A stretch of 44,290 bases of DNA, from NCBI GenBank assembly GCA_947311445.1, contig CAMZKV010000021.1, positions 1 to 44,290 of the forward strand, in the 5' to 3' direction. Made by a program: the position numbers and the translations under genes. This DNA is from an uncultured Chlorobiota bacterium (lineage in GTDB: Bacteria; Bacteroidota; Bacteroidia; Bacteroidales; JAADGE01). Below are positions 6,492 through 14,444 of this stretch, piece after piece. How positions within the stretch are numbered: the first letter of the stretch is position 1; each line of letters begins with the position of its first letter. The notes below the pieces were generated by a model that saw only the letters and a list, made by a program, of their open reading frames with translations, was not told the DNA's origin and did no database searches.

Positions 6492-8621
6492 ATGAGAAAA
6501 CATGTACTTATTATTACAATTTTATTTTTAGTATCATCAGCAATTTATGCTCAAAGTGCAAAAAAAGCAGAAAAAGCATTATTAGCAGGAAACTTTCCTG
6601 ATGCTATTAAAATGTATGAAAAGTTAATTGAAAAAAGTCCTGAAAAAGCACAGTATCATATGAATTTAGGAGAGTGTTATTTAAGAACTCCCCAGCTAAA
6701 TAATATGGCTATTGCTGCTTTACAAAAGGCAGTTAGTATTTATAAGAAAAAAAAGAAAACTAAGGGTTTTATTGATGCAAAATTCCTTTTAGGAAAAGCT
6801 TATCATGCTAACCATTTATTTAATGAAGCAATTCAAACTTATAATGAATTAGTAATAAACAAAGAATATAAAAAATATAAATCTGTTGATATTCTTGAAA
6901 ATGAAATTAGAGCAAGTGAAGCTGCAATTGAAGAATTTAAGAAGAAAAGAAGGCTTAAAGTTATTTCTCCCGGCGATGGTATAAATACCGAATTTACCCA
7001 ACATTCTCCTTTTTTTGTTGAGGATAAAGGTATTTTTATTTATACTTCAAAAGAAAAGACATCTTTCTTTAAGGATAAAAAAACTAAAGATGGGGAGTAT
7101 GATGAAAATATTTTCTTCATTAATATTGAAAATGAAAATGATAAAGAACCTGATCCTTTTTCAAAACCTATAAATACTAGTGATAATGAAGCAAGTTGCT
7201 GGGTCTCGAAAGATGGAAGTTTTATGCTTATTTATAAAAATAGAGATATTTATTCTAGTGAACAGACAAATTCAATGTGGTCTGAACCTAAGAAATTTAA
7301 ACCAATAAATTCAAAATATCATGAGATGCATGCATCTATGAATCAAGATAGAACACTTGCGTATTTTTCTAGTGATAGACCAGGCGGAAGAGGCGGAAAA
7401 GATATTTATTTTATAAAAAAAGATAAAAACGGAAAATGGTCAGACGCTAAAAATCTTGGAAAAAAAATAAATACAAAATTTGATGAAGAAAGTCCGTTTA
7501 TACACGAAGACGGAACTTTATTTTTTAGTTCAAAAGGGCATAATTCAATTGGTGGCTATGATATATTTAGTGCAAAAGGAAGTAGTAAACCCAGTAAATT
7601 TGGTAAGGCAGAAAATCTAGGAATACCTATTAATTCTGTTGAGGACGATATCTTTTATTTTGAGACCAGTGATAATACAAAAGGATATTTTATGTCCAAA
7701 CGTCCGGAAGGGAAGGGGAGAGGAGATATTTTTATGGTAAATTATTCAGATTCTTCTTTATATCATTTATTAGTGAAAGGTAATGTTAAAAGTCAGAATA
7801 ATTCTGATTGCAATGTTAAAATAAGTAATGTTGAAACTAAAGGAAAAATTTATTCTGGAAATTCTGATAGTAATGGTAATTTTTTCACCAAAGTTAAAAG
7901 AGATAATAATTATTTTACATCTTTAGAATCTGATGGACACTTTTTTGAAGCTTTTACTTTTTCAGCTCCTTTTAGTGAAGAAACTGAAAAAGATTTAGGT
8001 TCTTATACACTGAACAAAATTGAAAGAGGAAATGTTCATAAGGCTTATTCAATGAGTTTTGATTCTGATAAATCTGATTTGAATAATGAAAATAATTTAT
8101 TTTTAAATGTTCTTTATGATTTTATGGCTAAAAATAATGATTTAGTTTTAAATATCTCAACATCAAAAGGAACTGAGACAATAGCCAAAGAAAGGAAGCA
8201 AAATATAATTGAATATTTAAAAGGTGAAGGATTGCCTGAAAATATGATATATGTTGATTTGTTAGACTTTAATAACAGCAGTGATGATGTAATTGTAACA
8301 ATTCTTGACAAACAAGGAGCCACAGTTGCGTTTACAAATGCTGTTGAAAATACTGATACAACTCAGGATGATTTAGATTCAGGAGGCTTTAGAGGAACTT
8401 ACACAATTCAATTAGGTGCTTTTCAACGAAAAATTTCTAAGCAACACAGATTTTTTAAAGATTTTAGAGGTAAGGTAAAAATTAGAAATGGTGTTGACAA
8501 TTTAAATCATTATACATACGGAAAATATAAATACAAGTCTGATGCTGAAAAATATCTTGTAACAATTCATGCAATGGGTTTTACAGATGCGTTTATAAGA
8601 GAAATTTCTTGGTATAACTAA
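6492..8621 (+). CDS. PorE-like TPR/PD40/OmpA-like protein with C-terminal SPOR domain
   Basis: Exported envelope protein of 709 residues. A signal peptide (1-21) ends AIYAQ, with no lipobox. TPRs follow (about 22-150, e.g. AEKALLAGNFPDAIKMYEKL). Then come PD40/WD40-like beta-propeller repeats (about 160-415), recognisable from repeats such as AYFSSDRPGGRGGKDIYF and FFSSKGHNSIGGYDIFSA. A carboxypeptidase-regulatory-like segment (about 430-510) is followed by a degenerate OmpA C-terminal-like module (about 520-610) and a SPOR-like domain starting YTIQLGAFQ (about 637-709). The order TPR - propeller - regulatory domain - OmpA resembles PorE, the peptidoglycan-anchoring part of T9SS. The terminal SPOR domain also suggests peptidoglycan binding. 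It differs from PorE in lacking a lipid anchor. Confidence 0.78.
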   Translation: MRKHVLIITILFLVSSAIYAQSAKKAEKALLAGNFPDAIKMYEKLIEKSPEKAQYHMNLGECYLRTPQLNNMAIAALQKAVSIYKKKKKTKGFIDAKFLLGKAYHANHLFNEAIQTYNELVINKEYKKYKSVDILENEIRASEAAIEEFKKKRRLKVISPGDGINTEFTQHSPFFVEDKGIFIYTSKEKTSFFKDKKTKDGEYDENIFFINIENENDKEPDPFSKPINTSDNEASCWVSKDGSFMLIYKNRDIYSSEQTNSMWSEPKKFKPINSKYHEMHASMNQDRTLAYFSSDRPGGRGGKDIYFIKKDKNGKWSDAKNLGKKINTKFDEESPFIHEDGTLFFSSKGHNSIGGYDIFSAKGSSKPSKFGKAENLGIPINSVEDDIFYFETSDNTKGYFMSKRPEGKGRGDIFMVNYSDSSLYHLLVKGNVKSQNNSDCNVKISNVETKGKIYSGNSDSNGNFFTKVKRDNNYFTSLESDGHFFEAFTFSAPFSEETEKDLGSYTLNKIERGNVHKAYSMSFDSDKSDLNNENNLFLNVLYDFMAKNNDLVLNISTSKGTETIAKERKQNIIEYLKGEGLPENMIYVDLLDFNNSSDDVIVTILDKQGATVAFTNAVENTDTTQDDLDSGGFRGTYTIQLGAFQRKISKQHRFFKDFRGKVKIRNGVDNLNHYTYGKYKYKSDAEKYLVTIHAMGFTDAFIREISWYN

Positions 8622-8641
8622 AAAAAATACAATGTAAAATT

Positions 8642-8677
8642 AAATGCCCAAAAATACATTTATTTTTGGGCATTTTT
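8642..8677 (+). terminator. intrinsic terminator (bidirectional)
   Basis: Perfect 14-bp stem AAATGCCCAAAAAT / ATTTTTGGGCATTT with a six-base loop, followed by T residues. It lies between the PorE-like gene and the convergent trxB-like gene and can serve both. Confidence 0.85.
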
Positions 8678-8709
8678 AATTTATAAGATCTCATAAATAT
8701 GAGATAATT

Positions 8710-9636
8710 TTATTTTGATTGAATGTACTCAATTGCTTTTAAGGCAGATATTGTTCCGTCTGATACAGCAGTTGTAATTTGTCTTATATTTTTTTCTCTA
8801 CAATCTCCTGCCACAAACACGCCGGGAATATTTGTAGCCATATTTTTATCTGCAATAATTTCGCCTCTTTTACTTAACTTAATTATGTTTTTAAAAGGCA
8901 TTGTTTGCGGAACATAGCCAATAAAAATAAATACTCCGTCAATTTTTTTTGTAAATTCGTTAGCTGTTTTTAAATCTTTTATTATAACTCCATCTAATGA
9001 TTGAGAGCCATAAAATCTAACGATTTCAGATTCTAAAATAAAATCAACTTTTTTGTGGTTCTTTGCTGTTTCAATTGCATGTTTAAACCCCTGAAAATGG
9101 TCAAACTGATGCACAATAGTAACTTTTTTTGCATACTGAGTTAAAGCAACAGCTTCTTCCAGCGCTGAATTTCCACCACCTACAACAATTATTTCTTTGT
9201 CCTGAAAAAAATCTCCATCGCAAGTTGCACAATACGAAATACCTTTTCCTGTAAATTCATTTTCTCCTTCAATATTAAGTTTTCTTGACTTTCCTCCGGT
9301 AGCAATTATAACTGCTTTTGCTTCAAACACATCTTTTTCATTAACAGTAATTGTTTTTACTTTACCCTCCAAATTAAAACTTGTAATTTTAATATTTGAT
9401 TTTACAATGCAGCCAAAACTCTCAGCTTGTTTTTGCATATTTCTAGACAACATAAATCCGCTGATAGTATTAATTCCGGGATAATTTGCAATTTCATGGG
9501 TTAATACCATTTGTCCTCCTGAAATCCCTTCGTTTAAAACTAAAACTTTAACTTTTGCTCTTGCAACATAAAGTCCGGCAGTTAATCCGGCTGGACCTCC
9601 TCCAATTATTATAATATCAAATTTTTTATCCTTCAT
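8710..9636 (-). CDS. trxB: thioredoxin reductase-like flavoprotein, atypical pyridine-nucleotide site
   Basis: Low-molecular-weight thioredoxin reductase fold of 308 residues. FAD-binding IIIGGGPAGLTAGLY (9-23), redox-active CATC (Cys136, Cys139), second dinucleotide-binding site VVGGGNSALEEA (151-162), and C-terminal FAD contact GVFVAGDCREKNIRQITTA. In NADPH-dependent enzymes the segment after the second site carries HRRxxxR for the 2'-phosphate. Here it reads HQFDHFQ (176-182), without either arginine pair. That argues against ordinary NADPH use; NADH or a ferredoxin/flavin-type donor are the alternatives known for related reductases. It lies downstream of, and in the same direction as, an equally atypical thioredoxin-like gene, separated by a terminator hairpin. 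Confidence 0.87.
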   Translation of the reverse strand: MKDKKFDIIIIGGGPAGLTAGLYVARAKVKVLVLNEGISGGQMVLTHEIANYPGINTISGFMLSRNMQKQAESFGCIVKSNIKITSFNLEGKVKTITVNEKDVFEAKAVIIATGGKSRKLNIEGENEFTGKGISYCATCDGDFFQDKEIIVVGGGNSALEEAVALTQYAKKVTIVHQFDHFQGFKHAIETAKNHKKVDFILESEIVRFYGSQSLDGVIIKDLKTANEFTKKIDGVFIFIGYVPQTMPFKNIIKLSKRGEIIADKNMATNIPGVFVAGDCREKNIRQITTAVSDGTISALKAIEYIQSK

Positions 9637-9654
9637 TTTATAAAAAAATTAAAA

Positions 9655-9681
9655 AACACCTTACAAAAAAAGTAAGGTGTT
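9655..9681 (-). terminator. intrinsic terminator between the thioredoxin-like gene and trxB
   Basis: Perfect 10-bp stem AACACCTTAC / GTAAGGTGTT with a 7-base loop. On the minus strand it runs into a T-rich tract. It ends 18 bases before the trxB ATG, so little room is left for a separate promoter. Confidence 0.75.
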
Positions 9682-9725
9682 AAAAACATAAAATTATGAA
9701 AATTTTAATTGAAACACTAGTTAAA

Positions 9726-10067
9726 TTAAAATACAGAGTCTAATATTTCAGTAATTTGTTCTCTTGATTGAATACTGCTTGTTGCTTTAACAACTTTTCC
9801 ATTTTTAATATAAACCGTAAAAGGTAAACCCATAAAGCCTGCACATTCGGGCATATTCCTTATAACACCAGCTTCCGGCAGGTCAAAAAGCATATCATAA
9901 AATTTAACATTAGAGTATTCATTTTGTAAATCTTCCATTTCTGCATAAACCGGCACACACATTGGCCCCATTCTTCCGCAACAAATCATTATATTTTCAT
10001 TATCTGAAACAATTTTGTTATAATCTGCTTCTGTTGATATATGCTCCAAGTTTGTTTGTAAATTCAT
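9726..10067 (-). CDS. thioredoxin-like protein with CX6C active site
   Basis: Small cytoplasmic thioredoxin-fold protein of 113 residues with no signal peptide. The place of the usual WCGPC is taken by ICCGRMGPMCVP (28-39). Cys30 and Cys37 are separated by six residues, with an extra Cys29; Cys75 lies in PECAGF. The cis-proline loop is present as MGLPFTVY (Pro82), and the C-terminal strand and helix (NGKVVKATSS...REQITEIL) are thioredoxin-like. It is probably the partner of the reductase encoded just downstream. I recall similar sequences in anaerobes paired with non-NADPH reductases, but have not checked this. Confidence 0.75.
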   Translation of the reverse strand: MNLQTNLEHISTEADYNKIVSDNENIMICCGRMGPMCVPVYAEMEDLQNEYSNVKFYDMLFDLPEAGVIRNMPECAGFMGLPFTVYIKNGKVVKATSSIQSREQITEILDSVF

Positions 10068-10107
10068 TTTTTGTAAATTATTTTTAATATATTTAATTAT
10101 CTAGATG

Positions 10108-10115
10108 CAAAAATA
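10108..10115 (-). promoter_or_regulatory. -7 promoter box for the thioredoxin-like gene
   Basis: Minus-strand TATTTTTG followed by CATC matches the Bacteroidota -7 consensus TAnnTTTG, about 41 bases before the start codon. No clear -33 element is visible. Confidence 0.5.
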
Positions 10116-10260
10116 TGATATTTATGTTTTCTAAAAAATTATTTTTTGTATAGATTAAAAAAAATTAAATTGCGTTCATATTATAAACTTAGTTTTTGGT
10201 ATATTTCAAACAAAAATTAATTGTTTTTATGCTAAAAATAAGATTAAAGTAAAAAAAATA

Positions 10261-11916
10261 ATGGAAATAATTTGTAAAAATACCCAAAGAAAAAAAGAAT
10301 ATGATTTCGGAACATCACTTCATGAAATTCTTAAAGATCAAAAAATAAAAAATAAATATCCAATAGTTGGAGCATTAGTTGATAATCAAATTCAAGAATT
10401 ATCATACAGAATTTATAAACCACATACTGTTAATTTTTTTGATATAACACAACGCGATGGAATGAGAATGTATTTTCGTTCTCTTTATTTTGTTCTAATG
10501 AAAGCAGTTAAATCTGTATATAATGATGTTGATGTTATGATAGAACACTCTGTTTCAAACGGATATTTTTGTCAGTTATCTGGCATTGATTTAACTGGTC
10601 AAACCGAACAAGTTAATATCATAAAAAATAAAATGAATGAAATAATAAATTCCGATTTGCCCTTTGTAAGAAAAGAAATTTTAAATACAGAAGCAATAAA
10701 TATTTTTAAAAAAAATAATTATCATGAAAAAGCAAGACTATTTAAACAAAGCAGATCACTATATACAAGTGTTTATAAACTCGGAAATTTAACAGATTAT
10801 TTCTATGGCTATCTTGTTCCATCAACAGCTTATCTTACTTCATTTGATTTAATTCAATTATATGATGGAATGCTTTTGAAAGTTCCTCAAAGAAAAAATC
10901 CTGAAAAATTAAGACCTTTTATTAAGCAAGAGAAAATGTTTGATATTCTTGAAGAACATAAAAATTGGGTTGAAATTATGAAAACTCCAAATGTGGGAAG
11001 ATTAAACGAACAAATTTTAAATGGGAATGATGGAGAACTAATTAAATTATCAGAAGCACTACACGAAAAAAAAATAGTTGAAATTGTAGAAATTATTAAA
11101 AATAAAAGAGATATAAAACTAATTTTAATTGCAGGACCTTCATCTTCAGGAAAAACAACTTTCTCTAAACGACTTTCTGTGCAATTAAAAGTAGCAGGAC
11201 TAAAACCTGTACAAATTTCTTTAGATAACTATTTTGTAAACAGAGAAAAAACACCAAAAGACGAAAACGGTGAATATAATTTTGAAGCTCTTGAAGCTCT
11301 TGATATTAAAACATTTAATAAAAATATTAATGATTTAAAATCCGGAAAAACAATTGATTTGCCCAAATTTAATTTTGAAACCGGCAAAAGATATTATGAC
11401 GGCACAAAACTAAGTGCAGATAATGATACAATTTTTATTGCCGAAGGAATTCATGCTCTAAATCCGGAATTAACAAAAAATATTGATAATAAAATAAAAT
11501 ATAAAATTTATATTTCAGCATTAACTCAAATAGGTATTGATGGGCATAACAGAATTCCTACAACTGACAATAGGTTAATACGCAGAATTATAAGAGATAA
11601 TAAGTATAGAGGATATTCTGCTTTTGAAACACTTAAAAGATGGGAAAGCGTTAGGCAAGGGGAAGAACAAAATATTTTTCCATATCAAGAAGAGGCAGAT
11701 ATAATGTTTAATTCTGCATTATTATATGAGCTTGCGGTATTAAAAAAATATGCAATACCTCTATTAAAAGAAATAAATCAACAAGAGAAAGAATATGCCG
11801 AGGCAAAAAGATTATTAAAATTCTTTTCATACTTTAAAGATATTAATATTGAAGATGAAATACCTCCAACTTCAATTTTAAGAGAGTTTTTTGGAGAAAG
11901 TACTTTTAGATATTAA
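10261..11916 (+). CDS. TGS-domain nucleoside (uridine-type) kinase
   Basis: Cytoplasmic kinase of 551 residues. The N-terminal TGS-like domain (about 1-60: YDFGTSLHEILK...ALVDNQIQEL) is followed by a ThrRS second-additional-domain-like segment (about 60-240, with EHSVSNGYFCQL). The C-terminal phosphoribulokinase/uridine kinase domain (about 285-500) carries the P-loop AGPSSSGKTTFSKRL. SLDNYFVNREKTPKDENGEYNFEALEALD is split here as SLDNYFVNREKTP and YNFEALEALD, the substrate-binding region of the family. This fusion is common in Bacteroidota and Firmicutes and is annotated as nucleoside kinase; phosphorylation of uridine and cytidine is inferred from the family. coaE starts 6 bp after its stop, so the two are probably cotranscribed. 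Confidence 0.87.
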   Translation: MEIICKNTQRKKEYDFGTSLHEILKDQKIKNKYPIVGALVDNQIQELSYRIYKPHTVNFFDITQRDGMRMYFRSLYFVLMKAVKSVYNDVDVMIEHSVSNGYFCQLSGIDLTGQTEQVNIIKNKMNEIINSDLPFVRKEILNTEAINIFKKNNYHEKARLFKQSRSLYTSVYKLGNLTDYFYGYLVPSTAYLTSFDLIQLYDGMLLKVPQRKNPEKLRPFIKQEKMFDILEEHKNWVEIMKTPNVGRLNEQILNGNDGELIKLSEALHEKKIVEIVEIIKNKRDIKLILIAGPSSSGKTTFSKRLSVQLKVAGLKPVQISLDNYFVNREKTPKDENGEYNFEALEALDIKTFNKNINDLKSGKTIDLPKFNFETGKRYYDGTKLSADNDTIFIAEGIHALNPELTKNIDNKIKYKIYISALTQIGIDGHNRIPTTDNRLIRRIIRDNKYRGYSAFETLKRWESVRQGEEQNIFPYQEEADIMFNSALLYELAVLKKYAIPLLKEINQQEKEYAEAKRLLKFFSYFKDINIEDEIPPTSILREFFGESTFRY

Positions 11917-11922
11917 AAAATA

Positions 11923-12498
11923 ATGATAATAGTTGGACTAACAGGCGGAATAGGAAGTGGAAAAACAATTGTTTGCAAAGTGTTTGAGAAACTGAATATT
12001 CCTGTTTACTCAGCAGATACAGAAGCAAAAAAATTAATGAATTCAGATTATAAAATAAAATCAAAACTTATTTCTGAATTTGGCAACAATGTTTATCGCA
12101 ATAATTCATTAAACAAAAAATTTTTAGCAAATATTATTTTTAATAATAAGAAAAAACTGCTTTTTGTTAACTCTGTTGTACACCCTGTTGTTAAAAAACA
12201 TATTAAAAATTGGATTTCTCAGCAAACTTCAAATTATGTTATAATTGAAAATGCAATATTGTTTGAATCTGGTTTCGATAAAATTGCAAATAAAATCATA
12301 ACCGTTACTGCTCCTGAAGAACTTAGGATTCGGCGAGTTGTAAAGCGAGACAATAGCACATACAAAGAAGTAAAAGCAAGAATAAATAATCAAATGCCTG
12401 ATGAAGAAAAAATAAAAAAATCTGATTTTGTAATTCAAAATGATAATGAACAATTAATTTTACCACAAATTTTAAAAATTCACAAAGAAATATTTTGA
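11923..12498 (+). CDS. coaE: dephospho-CoA kinase
   Basis: Catalyses the last step of coenzyme A synthesis, ATP-dependent phosphorylation of the 3'-hydroxyl of dephospho-CoA. 191 residues, the usual length. The N-terminal P-loop is VGLTGGIGSGKT (4-15), followed by the substrate-binding VYSADTEAKKLM. NYVIIENAILFESGF is the lid/core strand and RRVVKRD the arginine-rich lid. It follows the nucleoside kinase gene by 6 bp on the same strand. Confidence 0.93.
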   Translation: MIIVGLTGGIGSGKTIVCKVFEKLNIPVYSADTEAKKLMNSDYKIKSKLISEFGNNVYRNNSLNKKFLANIIFNNKKKLLFVNSVVHPVVKKHIKNWISQQTSNYVIIENAILFESGFDKIANKIITVTAPEELRIRRVVKRDNSTYKEVKARINNQMPDEEKIKKSDFVIQNDNEQLILPQILKIHKEIF

Positions 12499-12523
12499 AA
12501 TTAAAATAATTGATTTACTTTTG
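12493..12523 (+). promoter_or_regulatory. promoter of tRNA-Val
   Basis: TTTTG at 12493-12497, then 18 bp, then TACTTTTG at 12516-12523, followed by CATCCGC. This is an exact Bacteroidota (sigma-ABfr type) -33/-7 promoter, overlapping the end of coaE and about 40 bp before the tRNA. Confidence 0.85.
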
Positions 12524-12562
12524 CATCCGCTTTTAAGATATAAATATATTTAAAAAGTTAAA

Positions 12563-12637
12563 GGGCGATTAGCTCAGTTGGTTCAGAGCACTTGGTTTAC
12601 ACCCAAGGGGTCACAAGTTCGAATCTTGTATCGCCCA
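12563..12637 (+). tRNA. tRNA-Val (anticodon TAC)
   Basis: Acceptor stem GGGCGAT pairs with ATCGCCC (12630-12636), discriminator A. D-arm AGCTCAGTTGGTTCAGAGC; anticodon arm CTTGG-TTTACAC-CCAAG gives anticodon TAC (valine). T-arm contains GTTCGAATC. The 3' CCA is not encoded. Confidence 0.96.
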
Positions 12638-12663
12638 CATAAATTCTCATGATAATCTTATCA

Positions 12664-12699
12664 AAAAAGCCTCATTTTTAAAGAAAAATGAGGCTTTTT
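12664..12699. terminator. strong bidirectional intrinsic terminator
   Basis: Perfect 16-bp stem AAAAAGCCTCATTTTT / AAAAATGAGGCTTTTT with a four-base loop. T-runs flank it in both directions. It separates tRNA-Val (+) from the convergent TIR gene (-). Confidence 0.92.
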
Positions 12700-12747
12700 A
12701 TTTTTATTGCGAATAAAGTATATTTTTTATACGCTTAAAATTTTTAT

Positions 12748-13731
12748 TTATTGCTTATTAAAAATAATTTTTGTTGTAACTGTCTGAGTTTTACTACCCT
12801 CATTTATTAATTCTGTAACTACAAAAATCATTTCTTTATCAGTTAAACTTAAAATATTTATTTCTTCTTTTTTATTAGTATTTGCAGGAGTTAAAAATAT
12901 TTTTCTTTTTTTATTGTCATATTCCCAATATCCATTTTGAACTTGTGGCGTAAAACCTGCTCTTTTAAATGATCTATCCTCACTAAAAGTAAGAAGAACA
13001 CGTTTTTTTAGTGCTTCAACATTTTGCTCAGTTAATTTTTTTTCTTCGGCACTTAAAATCCTACTATCTTCATAATCAACCATCTTCCAGATACCAATAA
13101 TTTTTTGTTCATCAGAATTAATTTTTGAATTTACAAAATCGGGCGGGGTAGAAACAATGTTTTCATTCCTTGTTTCTTTTTTATTATTGGAAATTATAGA
13201 GTTTTTATTACTATTATTAAAAAACAGCAGATATAAAACAGCTAGAGATAATAAAATAATAATTGCATATAAAAAAGATGGTTTTATGGTAAAATTATTA
13301 TCGGAAGCAGAAGGTTTACTAACCTTATTTTGTTTTTTAACCTTATTCCCGGAAATTTCTTCAATTATCTCAAGCAAAATTTCAAAAGATTCTTTAAATC
13401 CATCTTCGTGAACATCAACCCATTCCAAAGTATGAAGAAAATATTGAATACTCATACTTCCAGTATCAATATTTTCAGTTTTAACTGGAATTATATGGCA
13501 GTTGTTATCATAAGCAAATTTTAGTTGTTCAATTATTTCCTTTGAATTTTGTACACTTTTTGATAAAATCAATATGAAAATATTACTTTTCTCAATTAAT
13601 TCATTTATTCCACCAGAAGACTTGTCTCTTGAACCAATAAGACATTTTACACCTGAAGACTCTAACTTTGAGACCAATTTTTTCGCAAAATTTTTATCAT
13701 TTTTTGTATGGCTTACAAAAACTCTATTCAT
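12748..13731 (-). CDS. membrane-anchored TIR-domain protein with C-terminal lipocalin-like domain
   Basis: 327 residues in three parts. A TIR/Toll_2-type domain (about 1-128) begins RVFVSHTKNDKNFAKKLVSKL, with SRDKSSGG in the loop after the second strand and SKEIIEQLKFA (63-73). Glu65 stands where NADase-type TIRs have the catalytic glutamate, but a true active site cannot be proven by eye. A Lys-rich linker (130-140) is followed by one membrane helix (about 153-171, FLYAIIILLSLAVLYLLFF). Positive-inside reasoning puts the TIR domain in the cytoplasm and the rest outside. The C-terminal part (about 208-327: IIGIWKMVDYED...SFKRAGF...GYWEYDNKKRKIFLT) is lipocalin-like and resembles the neighbouring lipoprotein. 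A sensor-effector role is inference only. Confidence 0.78.
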   Translation of the reverse strand: MNRVFVSHTKNDKNFAKKLVSKLESSGVKCLIGSRDKSSGGINELIEKSNIFILILSKSVQNSKEIIEQLKFAYDNNCHIIPVKTENIDTGSMSIQYFLHTLEWVDVHEDGFKESFEILLEIIEEISGNKVKKQNKVSKPSASDNNFTIKPSFLYAIIILLSLAVLYLLFFNNSNKNSIISNNKKETRNENIVSTPPDFVNSKINSDEQKIIGIWKMVDYEDSRILSAEEKKLTEQNVEALKKRVLLTFSEDRSFKRAGFTPQVQNGYWEYDNKKRKIFLTPANTNKKEEINILSLTDKEMIFVVTELINEGSKTQTVTTKIIFNKQ

Positions 13732-13755
13732 TATTTCAACTTTTGATTAAAAAAA

Positions 13756-13791
13756 GCATGTAATTTTAAATAATCCTATAAAATTACATGC
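13756..13791 (-). terminator. intrinsic terminator upstream of the TIR gene
   Basis: Perfect 13-bp stem GCATGTAATTTTA / TAAAATTACATGC with a 10-base loop. On the minus strand it continues directly into a run of seven T. It ends the lipoprotein transcript and lies 25 bases before the TIR start codon. Confidence 0.82.
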
Positions 13792-13881
13792 AATATTAAT
13801 ATATGGTTTTAGTCAAAAAAACTTTATTATTTTTTTTATCAGTAATTTAACCTTTTAAAACTAAACTCATATAAAGAAAAT

Positions 13882-14280
13882 TTATTTTATTTTACTAAAA
13901 GTAGTTGTTACAGTAAATTCTTCAAAATCTTCTACAATAATTAAACTGTCTTCAGTTAAAGTTTTAATATCGTATATGTGCTGTTGGTCTTTATCTGTTT
14001 CGTCCCATTTAATGGTAAGTTTTGTTCCTGCTTCGTCCATTTCCCATGTTCCTTCTGTTGCAGGAATTTTTTTAGATATTTTTTTATCCGAGAAATTAAA
14101 AATCTCATTATCTAAAACATCTTTATTCATGTTATTTAAAGCTTCTGAATCATCAAAAAATGGATTTTCAATTTTTTCTATATCCCATTGTCCCAAAATT
14201 TTATCTTGCGGAGTTTTATTGCACGAAAAAATAAAAACAAGTAGAATTGTAAATACTGATAATAATTTAATCTGTTTCAT
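13882..14280 (-). CDS. lipocalin-like lipoprotein
   Basis: 132 residues with a lipoprotein signal peptide ending FIFSC (lipidated Cys20). The mature part is a small beta-rich domain: KILGQWDIEKIE, TEGTWEMDEAGTKLTIKWDE, HIYDIKTLTEDSLIIVED. Strand order and the opening GxW match lipocalin-like domains common in Bacteroidota lipoproteins and the C-terminal domain of the TIR protein downstream. Ligand unknown. It is on the same strand as the TIR gene, 150 bp away, with a terminator between them. Confidence 0.75.
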   Translation of the reverse strand: MKQIKLLSVFTILLVFIFSCNKTPQDKILGQWDIEKIENPFFDDSEALNNMNKDVLDNEIFNFSDKKISKKIPATEGTWEMDEAGTKLTIKWDETDKDQQHIYDIKTLTEDSLIIVEDFEEFTVTTTFSKIK

Positions 14281-14403
14281 GTGTCTAGAATTTTCTAATT
14301 AATTTATATTGAATAAGTTGCTTATGTGTTTGTATTTCTAAAAATAATATTTATTTTTGTTTAATTTATTAATAACAAATTTACATTTTTTTTAAATTAG
14401 ATA

Positions 14404-14411
14404 CAAAAATA
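14404..14411 (-). promoter_or_regulatory. -7 promoter box, probably for the lipocalin-like lipoprotein
   Basis: Minus-strand TATTTTTG (followed by TATC) matches TAnnTTTG. It is 124 bases before the lipoprotein start and just after the trkH stop. No -33 TTTG lies at the correct spacing. Confidence 0.35.
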
Positions 14412-14444
14412 TTTTAGAAAGTTTTCTTAATATTAAACAAAGTT

